Below the pieces are notes generated by a model. The model was not told where the DNA came from and did not search any database. It worked only from the letters and a program-made list of their open reading frames with translations. A stretch of 64,000 nt of DNA from Porphyromonas circumdentaria (GTDB lineage Bacteria; Bacteroidota; Bacteroidia; Bacteroidales; Porphyromonadaceae): NCBI RefSeq assembly GCF_900167105.1, contig NZ_FUXE01000003.1:62001-126000 (forward strand). Direction: 5' to 3'. How positions within the stretch are numbered: the first letter of the stretch is position 1; each line of letters opens with the position of its first letter. A program made the position numbers and the translations under genes. Of this stretch, positions 1-8,580 are shown in pieces.

Positions 1-261
1 TCCTCTCTGACTGTACGCAATCTCCAACGAAAAAGCGGTGTATTCGCTATTGGCCAAGGTGGTTACCAACCCCACTCTTATCCCTTGTGCCATAGATTGT
101 GCCACCGAGGGCATAAAGAGAACTTGGGAAGCTGTAGCACCCACAGAAGCTCCTATTTGCAGAGAGGGGTGGGAGAGGGAAGGGACTTGTTCTTTATACT
201 GCGCCCTAACCAGAGAGGGGAAGCATAAAAAGAGGAGTAGGATTATATTTTTATGGAGCAT
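1..261 (-). CDS. Outer-membrane beta-barrel protein, PorT-like (partial, 5' end only)
   Basis: Only the first 87 codons lie in the window; the gene runs off the left edge. The ATG is at 259-261. Residues 1-20 look like a signal peptide: a Lys near the start, a Leu/Ile/Phe core and an Arg-Ala-Gln end. The mature part opens with alternating Gly-rich strands (LQIGASVGATAS, IRVGLVTTLA, FSLEIAYSQRG), as at the start of PorT-type small outer-membrane barrels. It begins 33 bases after the LysM gene and is probably co-transcribed with it. The family call rests on the N-terminus only; another porin-like barrel is possible. Confidence 0.55.
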   Translation of the reverse strand, partial: MLHKNIILLLFLCFPSLVRAQYKEQVPSLSHPSLQIGASVGATASQVLFMPSVAQSMAQGIRVGLVTTLANSEYTAFSLEIAYSQRG

Positions 262-294
262 AAATAGAGCCTATTGTAAAGTACATCGCACGGA

Positions 295-1827
295 TTAGTA
301 GGTTACTCCCTCACGATTAGCCTTGCCTGTAGCATCAAACGTAATAAAAAATAGACCTACACTGGTGTAATGCTCATCTCCCTCGTGGCGTTTGAATACA
401 AAATTCATTTGTAAACCATCTGAGGGTAGTTGAGGGAAAGAGTCGGCAAAATTGGCTCCATAGATAGCCAACGCACGGATAAAATATCGAGAAATATCGT
501 ACCCCAAGACATTATATTTAGGGAAACTCTCATTAGCCTTGCGATTAAACCATTGGTTGTAGTTTTTCAAGAAGCTGACACTCTCTTTCATCGCACGATC
601 AAAGAAGAAAGAGGAGTATATAGTACCATTATAGGCACCCAAAAGGGCGAGAGTTCCTTTGTGGAACGACTGCCACTCGGGATAACCAAAGATAGTAAGG
701 CCATGAGTTAAAGAGTAGTGACTCTCTAGAGCCGTTAAAATACCTTGTAGATATTTTTGTGCACTATGATTGGGTACCAAAACGGTGTTGGGGCTAAGAG
801 TGGAGGAGGCGGCACCAGAGATAAACGCTGCATAGGTGCAAGTCTCGTAGTTTCTGCCCATAGTTCGTAGCTGTTTTTTTAGAGCCGCCACCAACTCTTT
901 GTGGTTGCCCTGTGCATCTTCTATGAAGAGCACTTTTTTGTTCCCATAACGAGCCGTAAAATTTTGGGCCACGTAGGGATATAGCTCCTTTTGGGGAGTA
1001 TTGATGCGAAATATAGACTGAGATGAGTCTTTTATATCGTTCTGGGCGATGAAAGGAGATACGTAAGGTATTCCTTCGCGAGAAGAATACCGAGACAGAA
1101 GATTAACCGTTTGCTCTGTATGCCCCCCTACTATAAGATTGGAAGACTGGAGCTTTTTGTCCCTAATCAAACTCTCTATTTCTTTTTCGTTCTGAGCTTG
1201 GTAGACGTTTAAATTAACGGATATTCCATTCCTTTTAAGTTGATAAAGACCAAGAAGGAAGCCCTCATAAAATTGAATATATCGAGAGGGACCATTGGCT
1301 CCTACGGGTAACAAAAGAGCTACATCTACTTTGTTTATACCATCGGGAGAAACGACCACAATCTTATTGCCCGAGGAAGAGTTACTATTGCTTCCCGAGA
1401 GCGATACTCTTAACTCTGCCCCAGCTTGTAAGTATTCTGGTGTTATGTCGGGGTTGTATTGTAGCAAGATAGCTACCGTTACACCATATTGTTTCGCTAT
1501 GGAGTAGAGAGTTTCTCCATGCTGTACTATGTGAAACCCTTCTTTGCTCGAAGGAGTAAAACGAGGTTTTTGCACACTCTTGGTTGTAGGTATGCGCAAC
1601 TCCTGTCCTATGCGGATGCCCATTTCCGAACCTGGGTTTAATTTGTATATATCCTCCTCAGAAACGCCATTCCTTCGTGCTATCGAGTAGACTGTCTCTT
1701 GGGGTTGTACTACGTGTATCTTGTAAGGAGGAGATTGAAGTATTGTAGATGCTTCTGCTCTCAAAGCAAAACTTAGAAGAATATAAAGGAGTATTAGCAG
1801 TCTGTTGGTTTTTAGTATTCGTTCCAT
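295..1827 (-). CDS. LysM-repeat protein with type 1 periplasmic-binding fold
   Basis: 510 residues. A signal peptide (about 1-26, ending Ala-Glu-Ala-Ser) sends it out of the cytoplasm. Two LysM modules follow at about 36-80 (QPQETVYSIARRNG) and 98-142 (QHGETLYSIAKQYG); LysM modules bind N-acetylglucosamine-containing glycan such as peptidoglycan. Residues about 165-505 resemble the periplasmic-binding-protein type 1 fold (LLPVGANGPSRYIQFYEGFL, then IVGGHTEQTVN), a combination common in Bacteroidota. A cell-wall role is inferred; the ligand of the binding fold is not known. No TAnnTTTG promoter was seen immediately upstream. Confidence 0.8.
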   Translation of the reverse strand: MERILKTNRLLILLYILLSFALRAEASTILQSPPYKIHVVQPQETVYSIARRNGVSEEDIYKLNPGSEMGIRIGQELRIPTTKSVQKPRFTPSSKEGFHIVQHGETLYSIAKQYGVTVAILLQYNPDITPEYLQAGAELRVSLSGSNSNSSSGNKIVVVSPDGINKVDVALLLPVGANGPSRYIQFYEGFLLGLYQLKRNGISVNLNVYQAQNEKEIESLIRDKKLQSSNLIVGGHTEQTVNLLSRYSSREGIPYVSPFIAQNDIKDSSQSIFRINTPQKELYPYVAQNFTARYGNKKVLFIEDAQGNHKELVAALKKQLRTMGRNYETCTYAAFISGAASSTLSPNTVLVPNHSAQKYLQGILTALESHYSLTHGLTIFGYPEWQSFHKGTLALLGAYNGTIYSSFFFDRAMKESVSFLKNYNQWFNRKANESFPKYNVLGYDISRYFIRALAIYGANFADSFPQLPSDGLQMNFVFKRHEGDEHYTSVGLFFITFDATGKANREGVTY

Positions 1828-2176
1828 TTATACATTTGCTTTGTTGTGAATACGCCTAAAAATATAGCTATATTATAGCTATGGCGACAAAGGTACTACA
1901 AAAAGAGCTATAACCTGTATAGAAACAGTTCTGTACTCCCAGAGAGTTTCTGACTTTCGCCTTTCCCAAGTCTCCTTTTGAGGGTTTTCAAGTTTAAGCA
2001 TCAACACCTTGTTGCAAACAATACAACCAAGTAAAAGAGGAGCGAGAACAATACTCTTGAGATTTTTTTCTAAAGGATAGGGAGCGTTTCGTCCCAAAGA
2101 GAAAGCTATTCCCTTGCGTGATAAAACTTGTTGATTAACGTGCTAAAAACAAATTGCTTATAAGACAATCTTTATA

Positions 2177-2260
2177 TTCAATCTAAATATACATATTTTC
2201 AAGTTGAATATATGTATATTTAATCTGAATATATATATCTTCAAGTTGAATATAAACTTT
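2177..2260. repeat. Four 21-bp AT-rich tandem repeats
   Basis: Four consecutive 21-bp units start at 2177, 2198, 2219 and 2240. Each begins TTCAA or TTTAA, followed by TCTGAATATATATATC-like or GTTGAATATATGTATA-like sequence. Odd and even units differ slightly (AATCT versus AAGTT). The same unit recurs on the other strand at 58492-58574. The 21-bp period is two DNA helical turns, so equivalent bases face the same side of the helix. Function unknown. Confidence 0.75.
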
Positions 2261-2410
2261 TACTCCATGGTTTTTGATTTTATACGTGGGCTCTTTGAGG
2301 TTTTAGTTCCAGAGGAAAGAGTTTATACTTTATGGGTTACTCTCTTTTTTTACCCCTTTTAGCTCTTTTTAGGGGAGATAGCCATCCCTCTTACGTATCT
2401 CTTTTTCTCC

Positions 2411-2419
2411 TACCTTTGC
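2411..2419 (+). promoter_or_regulatory. Promoter -7 box for the TrmH-like gene
   Basis: TACCTTTGC matches the Bacteroidota -7 consensus TAnnTTTG and lies 43 bases before the ATG at 2462. No good upstream TTG is seen at the usual 19-21 base spacing. Confidence 0.5.
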
Positions 2420-2461
2420 GGGAAGAATACGGATATTCGATTACAGTTTTATCGGGCTTTT

Positions 2462-3253
2462 ATGATACAAGAGCAGACCTCTCTATCGCACCAAGAGAGA
2501 AAACTAATCCTTAGTTTGCATAAAGCAAAGGGAAGAAAGGAACATAATTTATTCGTGGCAGAAGGGCCTAAGTTGGTAAAAGAGCTTTTGGTGGCTTTCT
2601 CCTGTCGTTTTCTTATTACCATTCCCTCTCTTTGGCATTCATTGCCGAAACCTTATACTATAGAAAAGGTGATATTACTCCCCGAATCGTACGATTTCTC
2701 GCCCATCAGTTCTTTACAAACCCCTCGTCCGATGATTGGGATTTTCAAATTGCCAGAAATCGAAGAGGAGATACCAACGATTGCTCAAATGGCTCTTTTG
2801 CTTGATAATGTACAAGACCCTGGAAACGTTGGTTCTATTCTCCGCACTTGCGACTGGTTTGGTATCCGTCAAGTATTTGTAACGCAGGGTACGGCAGATG
2901 TTTTCTCCCCTAAAGTCGTGCAGGCTACAATGGGAGGCTTGGCTCGTGTTAAAGTTTATCCGATTGCCGATATTGATGCCTTTATGCAGAGGGTAGAGAG
3001 AGAAAATATCCCTATTTGGGGCACTTTTCTGGAAGGCGAAAATCTGTTAGATCTGCAATCTTCATTACCACACCCTTGTGAACCCTCCTTGTGGGTTATG
3101 GGAAACGAGGGTAAGGGGATAAGTGAGCAAGTGGCAAAATACGTTACAAACTTGGTAACAATTCCCCCACAAAGCCCAGATGGTGTACACTCAGAATCGC
3201 TCAATGTAGCGGTTGCAACGGCTATTGTTATAGCACGCTGCTTTCTTTCTTAG
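2462..3253 (+). CDS. TrmH/SpoU-family RNA 2'-O-methyltransferase
   Basis: 263 residues, the usual length for this family. It should transfer a methyl group from S-adenosylmethionine to a ribose 2'-OH in rRNA or tRNA. An N-terminal substrate-binding part (KAKGRKEHNLFVAEGPKLV, about 21-39) precedes the SPOUT knot motifs: motif 1 DNVQDPGNVGSILR at about 115-128, motif 2 MGNEGKGIS at 213-221, and motif 3 SLNVAVATAI at 246-255. The order is standard and complete. The exact target nucleotide cannot be told from sequence. Its stop abuts an IS remnant, so the downstream neighbourhood was rearranged while the gene stayed intact. Confidence 0.9.
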   Translation: MIQEQTSLSHQERKLILSLHKAKGRKEHNLFVAEGPKLVKELLVAFSCRFLITIPSLWHSLPKPYTIEKVILLPESYDFSPISSLQTPRPMIGIFKLPEIEEEIPTIAQMALLLDNVQDPGNVGSILRTCDWFGIRQVFVTQGTADVFSPKVVQATMGGLARVKVYPIADIDAFMQRVERENIPIWGTFLEGENLLDLQSSLPHPCEPSLWVMGNEGKGISEQVAKYVTNLVTIPPQSPDGVHSESLNVAVATAIVIARCFLS

Positions 3254-3379
3254 ACAAGATAAACTATATGTTTCGTAACCCTTGCAAAGTTTGTCTGTAC
3301 CTGACTGGCGAATAATCTTTCTAATTCTTTCTTTCGGTAGTTTACCGATGGCTTGCGCAAAGAGTGTTATATTTGTCAT
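3254..3379 (-). pseudogene. 5' remnant of an IS4-type transposase gene
   Basis: Reading from ATG 3377-3379 on the minus strand gives MTNITLFAQAIGKLPKERI, then IRKIIRQSGTDKLCKGY. This is the typical N-terminus (DUF4372-like) of IS4-group transposases common in Porphyromonas and related genera. About 40 codons survive; after KGYETYS the frame runs into the antisense of the methyltransferase 3' end, so the rest of the element is gone. The element's non-coding left end continues to about 3483. Recognition is from memory of the family, not from a search. Confidence 0.7.
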
Positions 3380-3483
3380 AAAGGAAGTGGAGGAGTGGGA
3401 CTCTCTTTACTAAGGTGACATTTTGTTCTTTAGCTCTGCTTCTTTTTTCTTATGACCTCCAAAATGTTTAGGACCACATTGAC
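3362..3483 (-). mobile_element. IS left-end copy 1 (122-bp direct repeat)
   Basis: This 122-bp segment recurs at 4394-4515 with a constant offset of 1032 bases and, by my alignment, five mismatches. It holds the first codons of the transposase remnant and about 100 bases of non-coding IS left end. With copy 2 it brackets the alkC-like gene. The terminal inverted repeat cannot be defined because no right end is present. Confidence 0.8.
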
Positions 3484-3510
3484 AGATGACTGATATACTT
3501 ACGTAAAGAT

Positions 3511-4281
3511 ATGGGTACAAGTTATAGTATTACAGATATGTTTGGCAGGGAGTTGGCCGAACTCTTGACAGACAAGATCATGACGGTTTACAAGGACTTT
3601 GATGCAGGAGGATTTATCTATGATGCGGAGCATGAAGTCGTCGGGAAGACCTATACGCAGCGCATTGCCGTCCTTGCCGAACTGCTTAGGAAATTTCTCC
3701 CCGAACGGTACGAAGAGGCTTTGTCTATATTGCTCTCTATCCTGGGTGACGAAAACCCGAATCAGACAGGGATGTTTACCAATTATTATTGGGTCATGCC
3801 CATTGGAAAATTTGTCCAAGAGTATGGGCTCGAACACTTTGAGGCTTCGATAGCAGCGATCTCCGAGATCACAAAGAGGAACACAGGTGAGTATGCCATT
3901 CGCCCGTACCTCCGAAAATATCCGACGGAGACTTTGCAGGTGATGAAACAGTGGGCAGTATCGCCAGACTTTCACCTGAGACGGTTGGCGAGTGAAGGGT
4001 TGCGTCCTAAACTTCCTTGGGCTCCCAAGTTGGACACATTTGTCGATGATCCAGAGCCCGTTTTTCAAGTCCTGGAGATTTTGAAAGAGGACGAAATAAT
4101 GTTCGTCAAGAAGTCGGTTGCCAATCACCTCACCGATTGGCTCAAGGTCAATAAAGATGCTGTGATCCCTCTGCTCTGGAGGTGGCAAACTTCTCACAAT
4201 CCTCATACGCAGTGGATCGTCAAGAGGGCTACGAGAAAAATAAGCATCGACTCGGGTGATTCCAATATCAGTACTCAATAA
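3511..4281 (+). CDS. AlkC-like DNA alkylation repair protein (HEAT-like fold)
   Basis: 256 residues. It resembles the AlkC/AlkD superfamily of HEAT-repeat DNA glycosylases that remove N3- and N7-alkylated purines. The strongest segment is the C-terminal half: HLRRLASEGLRPKLPWAPKL, DPEPVFQVLEILKEDE, FVKKSVANHLTDWLK, WIVKRATRK, which follows the AlkC pattern. The gene lies alone between two IS left-end copies. By eye it is richer in G+C and uses more C/G-ending codons than its neighbours, suggesting recent acquisition. A hairpin terminator follows. A 259-codon antisense frame over the same bases is a by-product of this codon usage. Confidence 0.75.
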   Translation: MGTSYSITDMFGRELAELLTDKIMTVYKDFDAGGFIYDAEHEVVGKTYTQRIAVLAELLRKFLPERYEEALSILLSILGDENPNQTGMFTNYYWVMPIGKFVQEYGLEHFEASIAAISEITKRNTGEYAIRPYLRKYPTETLQVMKQWAVSPDFHLRRLASEGLRPKLPWAPKLDTFVDDPEPVFQVLEILKEDEIMFVKKSVANHLTDWLKVNKDAVIPLLWRWQTSHNPHTQWIVKRATRKISIDSGDSNISTQ

Positions 4282-4314
4282 GGCGTTGATACAAGAATAG
4301 ATACATTAAAAAGG

Positions 4315-4351
4315 TCGTTAAGATGATTTTTTTCGATCTTAACGATTTTTT
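4315..4351 (+). terminator. Rho-independent terminator after the alkC-like gene
   Basis: A 10-bp perfect stem (TCGTTAAGAT / ATCTTAACGA) with an 11-base loop is followed by a T-rich tract, 33 bases after the stop codon. Confidence 0.8.
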
Positions 4352-4393
4352 ATCTCCCCTTTAGTCACCCCGAGAGAGTGATTGGGGAAGGGC

Positions 4394-4515
4394 GAGTGTT
4401 ATATTTGTCATAAAGGAAGCGGAGGAGTTGGGTTCTCTTTACTAAGGTGACATTTTCTTCTTTAGCTCTGCTTCTTTTTTCTTATGACCTCCAAAATGTT
4501 TAGGACCACATTGAC
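4394..4515 (-). mobile_element. IS left-end copy 2 (122-bp direct repeat)
   Basis: Second copy of the repeat at 3362-3483, same orientation. Only six transposase codons (MTNITL, ATG at 4409-4411) remain before similarity stops at 4394. Its outer end lies 25 bases before the TTG element of the ribB promoter, so the island boundary is immediately upstream of ribB. Confidence 0.8.
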
Positions 4516-4540
4516 TCTAAATATTTTATTTCATATCCTT

Positions 4541-4575
4541 TTGATGATTATATCAAAGGATATGGTTACCTTTGC
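4541..4575 (+). promoter_or_regulatory. Promoter of the FMN riboswitch-ribB transcript
   Basis: TACCTTTGC at 4567-4575 is a perfect -7 box; a TTG at 4541-4543 is 23 bases upstream, slightly wide of the usual 19-21. The TTG lies inside an imperfect inverted repeat (CCTTTTGAT / ATATCAAAGG). Transcription should start a few bases before the riboswitch. Confidence 0.65.
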
Positions 4576-4578
4576 ACA

Positions 4579-4705
4579 GCGATTTGTAGAGGCAGGGTGT
4601 AACTCCCTACCGGTGGTAATAGTCCACAACTCTCTACGTAAGAGTAGAGACTGATAAGGTGTAACTCCTTAACCGACGGTATAGTCCGGATGAGATATGA
4701 ATCGG
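4579..4705 (+). promoter_or_regulatory. FMN riboswitch (RFN element)
   Basis: The conserved RFN blocks are all present in order: AGGCAGGGTGTAACTCCCTA, CCGGTGGTAATAGTCCAC, a variable arm (CTCTACGTAAGAGTAGAG), GATAAGGTGTAACTCCTTA, then ACCGACGGTATAGTCCGGAT. The closing stem pairs CGATT (4580-4584) with AATCG (4700-4704), and a run of T follows at once. FMN binding is expected to reduce expression of the ribB gene 120 bases downstream. The element type is well established upstream of riboflavin genes; the mode of control here is inferred. Confidence 0.95.
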
Positions 4706-4824
4706 TTTTTTCGTTTCTTCCCCTTGTATCTATGGGGGATGTTGCGCGATGCCCTCCTTATCTTACCTCTACTGGCTAAAAACTTTTGTTTGTAGAGATT
4801 AAACATAGTAATTAGGATATAACG

Positions 4825-5463
4825 ATGGCAACACAAACTCCAGCAACACTTTTAGAAGAGCGTATTCAACAGGCTGTTACAGCCCTGAAAGAGGGTAGAG
4901 GTATCCTTTTGGTCGATGATGAGAACCGAGAAAATGAAGGAGATATTATATATCCTACCTCCAATCTTACTACCCAAAATATAGCTTTGATGATTAGAGA
5001 ATGTAGCGGTATTATATGTCTCTGTCTCAAAGACTACAAGTGTGAGGAGTTGAATCTCCCCCCTATGGTGCAGAATAACACTTGTAAAAATCAAACAGCC
5101 TTTACTATATCTATCGAGGCAAGAGAGGGAGTTACAACAGGTGTTTCTGCTGCAGACCGCCTCTGTACTATACAGACTGCAGCAAGAGAGGGTGCAAAAG
5201 CCGAAGACTTGGTACACCCTGGGCACGTTTTTCCTTTGAGAGCAAGAAATGGGGGAGTACTTGAGCGTCGTGGTCATACGGAAGGAAGTATTGACATCGT
5301 TTCTATTGCAGGACTGGGTGATACAGCGGTGCTCTGCGAGTTAACCAATGAAGATGGCACCATGGCCCGCATGCCCGAAATAGAGGTATTCAGTGCAAAG
5401 CACAATATGCCTATCCTTTCCATCGAGGATATCGCATCGTACAGAAAGATACATTCTATCTAA
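4825..5463 (+). CDS. ribB: 3,4-dihydroxy-2-butanone-4-phosphate synthase
   Basis: 212 residues. It converts ribulose 5-phosphate to 3,4-dihydroxy-2-butanone 4-phosphate plus formate, the four-carbon precursor in riboflavin synthesis. Signatures include the acidic metal/substrate loop [10 protein letters not shown] at 31-40, [18 protein letters not shown], and the substrate-binding segment [12 protein letters not shown] followed by [10 protein letters not shown]. It is a stand-alone RibB; many Bacteroidota carry a fused RibBA of about 400 residues, and no GTP cyclohydrolase II domain follows here. Control by the upstream FMN riboswitch supports the assignment. The frame stays open for 50 codons past the TAA without resembling RibA. 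Confidence 0.95.
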   Translation: MATQTPATLLEERIQQAVTALKEGRGILLVDDENRENEGDIIYPTSNLTTQNIALMIRECSGIICLCLKDYKCEELNLPPMVQNNTCKNQTAFTISIEAREGVTTGVSAADRLCTIQTAAREGAKAEDLVHPGHVFPLRARNGGVLERRGHTEGSIDIVSIAGLGDTAVLCELTNEDGTMARMPEIEVFSAKHNMPILSIEDIASYRKIHSI

Positions 5464-5760
5464 AACCCAAATATCTTCTTTTCTCTCTCCTGCGAGTTGT
5501 CGCAGAAAGTAATTGCTCAGGCGTTAGAGGAAGAAAGTAATACCGCAGAAATCACATCTCTGGAGGGAGTATTATCCCAAAAGAGGTGTGAGTTTTTATG
5601 CTTATGTAGGGAGTAATCTTTTTTCGGTCTCTTTTTTAGTTTGTTATCTATTGCAAAGAGTTATAATATTACCCTCTGTCTGTATCGTTACAACGCGCTA
5701 TATTTCTGATGTAATAGTGTCGAAAGTTGTTAGAGTAGGAACAAAAGTGCTATCTTTGTA
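5464..5760. other. Intergenic region between ribB and the corA leader
   Basis: About 300 bases. A small hairpin CTGCGA / TCGCAG lies at 5490-5505 without a T tract. The ribB reading frame continues open from 5464 to a TAA at 5614-5616 but encodes nothing recognised. The 3' end holds the corA promoter. Confidence 0.5.
5727..5758 (+). promoter_or_regulatory. Promoter of the corA leader
   Basis: TTG at 5727-5729, 21 bases, then TATCTTTG at 5751-5758: a full match to the Bacteroidota TTG-N19-21-TAnnTTTG promoter. Transcription would begin near 5765, leaving a leader of about 240 bases before corA. Confidence 0.75.
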
Positions 5761-5764
5761 ACTG

Positions 5765-6002
5765 TTTCAATCAAATAATTCTAATTAACAAGAACTATGG
5801 TGGACGATTCTTTACCTCCGAGTAGGTGCCAGAGTGTGTTGCAGAGAGAGCATAGGGCTCTACCTTACAACGTCGACACTTGGGGGTATTGTGTCCCTTG
5901 GTGTTGTACTACGTAGAGGCTTTTCCCCAGCCTTGTGGCTTCTCTCCTTATTTAAGAAAGAACTAAAAAAAACAGTTTTAACTGTGCAAAGAGAAGCAAG
6001 TT
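5765..6002 (+). ncRNA. Long structured 5' leader of the corA operon (candidate regulatory RNA)
   Basis: A three-part helix can be drawn: CTCTAC (5858-5863) with GTAGAG (5913-5918), TACAAC (5866-5871) with GTTGTA (5903-5908), and GACAC (5875-5879) with GTGTC (5891-5895). A 14-base palindrome ACAGTTTTAACTGT lies at 5972-5985, close to the start codon. It does not match the M-box or other leader classes I can recall. Being upstream of a CorA-type divalent-metal transporter, a metal-sensing role is a guess. Confidence 0.4.
5797..5916 (+). CDS. Possible 39-codon leader peptide in the corA leader
   Basis: ATG 5797-5799 opens a 39-codon frame ending at TAG 5914-5916, inside the 3' arm of the leader helix. 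The product starts MVDDSLPPSR and ends GYCVPWCCTT, with prolines near both ends. Short upstream frames control corA and mgtA in enterobacteria, so a translated leader is conceivable; nothing in the sequence proves translation. Confidence 0.25.
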   Translation: MVDDSLPPSRCQSVLQREHRALPYNVDTWGYCVPWCCTT

Positions 6003-6932
6003 ATGCGTAGATTTATTTATCCAGAGAAAGGTTTTATTGAGTCTAATAAAGTGGAAGCAGGTTGCTGGATAAAAGTAGTTTGTCCAACGACGGAAGATTT
6101 AGATTTCCTTGTAGATGAAATTGCTATTCCAGATTCTTTTTTGGCCGATATTGCCGATACGGACGAGCGTCCTCGTATTGAGGAGGAGGATGGTTGGGAG
6201 CTAACCATAATCCGCATACCTGTGGCCGTTTCAGACTCGCCCACACCCTATACTACGATCCCTGTCGGGGTTATCTACTCTCCAGAACGTCATATAACAG
6301 TTACCGTGTGTTATAGAAGAACGCAGCTTATGCCCGATTTTATAGATCACTGTAAGAGGAAAAAAGTTTGTGTTACCAATGAAGTCGATTTTATATTTCG
6401 TTTGGTGCATAGTTCGGCCGTGTGGTTTCTTAAATATCTAAAACAGATCAGTTCTTTGATTATGGAAGCGGAAGAGGCTTTAGAAAGCAGCATCCGTAAC
6501 GAAGACCTTTTGCAATTGATGAAGTTGCAGAAGTGCTTTGTCTATTTTAGTACCTCCATTCGAGGCAACGAAGCTGTAATTAACAAACTGCAGGCTATAC
6601 GACGCTCTATACCATACGATGAAGATTTGGCAGAAGATGTGAGGATCGAGCTTAGCCAGGCCTATAATACGGTAACGATTCACAGTGAAATTTTAACGGG
6701 AACGATGGATGCATTTGCAAGCGTTATTTCTAACAATGTGAACACTATAATGAAACGCATGACAAGCATCTCCATTATCCTCATGTTGCCCACTCTAATC
6801 GCAAGTATGTATGGAATGAACGTCCCCAATGGTTGGGAAGCCAAAGGGTGGGCTTTCTGGCTTATCTTCGTGGTCGCCATCGGACTTTCGGCAGGAGCCT
6901 TTGTTTTATTGAAACGGATAAAATGGTTTTAG
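6003..6932 (+). CDS. corA: CorA-family magnesium/divalent cation transporter
   Basis: 309 residues. CorA proteins are pentameric inner-membrane channels for Mg2+ (sometimes Co2+ or Ni2+). A long cytoplasmic alpha/beta N-terminus and a stalk helix (about 140-245) precede two C-terminal membrane helices. The signature GMN is at 271-273 (MYGMNVP) at the end of the first helix, and the second helix (FWLIFVVAIGLSAGAFVLL) ends in the positively charged tail KRIKWF. The ABC-F gene follows after 29 bases, so the two and the next peptidase gene are probably one transcript started at 5765. Ion preference cannot be read from sequence. Confidence 0.9.
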   Translation: MRRFIYPEKGFIESNKVEAGCWIKVVCPTTEDLDFLVDEIAIPDSFLADIADTDERPRIEEEDGWELTIIRIPVAVSDSPTPYTTIPVGVIYSPERHITVTVCYRRTQLMPDFIDHCKRKKVCVTNEVDFIFRLVHSSAVWFLKYLKQISSLIMEAEEALESSIRNEDLLQLMKLQKCFVYFSTSIRGNEAVINKLQAIRRSIPYDEDLAEDVRIELSQAYNTVTIHSEILTGTMDAFASVISNNVNTIMKRMTSISIILMLPTLIASMYGMNVPNGWEAKGWAFWLIFVVAIGLSAGAFVLLKRIKWF

Positions 6933-6955
6933 TGAGATACTTTATTTTTACATAG

Positions 6956-8578
<1,623 letters not shown>

Positions 8579-8580
8579 TT

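Larger units (their letters stand above)
1828..2461. other. Intergenic region with 21-bp repeat array, no convincing gene
   Basis: About 630 bases between the divergent LysM and methyltransferase genes. Short open frames exist on both strands (for example 1879-2097 minus and 2332-2514 plus) but show no recognisable protein character. The supported contents are the AT-rich 21-bp array at 2177-2260 and a promoter box at 2411-2419. Confidence 0.6.

Noticed and set aside
1879-2097. 72-codon minus-strand frame upstream of the LysM gene
   Set aside because: No recognisable domain or signal, no promoter, and composition like the surrounding non-coding DNA.
2177-2260. CRISPR array
   Set aside because: The units are contiguous 21-bp tandem repeats without unique spacers, and no cas genes lie nearby.
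2332-2514. 60-codon plus-strand frame before the TrmH-like gene
   Set aside because: It contains the TACCTTTGC promoter box and overlaps the start of the methyltransferase gene in another frame.
3499-4278. 259-codon open frame antisense to the alkC-like gene
   Set aside because: It mirrors the AlkC-like gene codon for codon, has no family resemblance, and arises from the skewed codon usage of the true gene.
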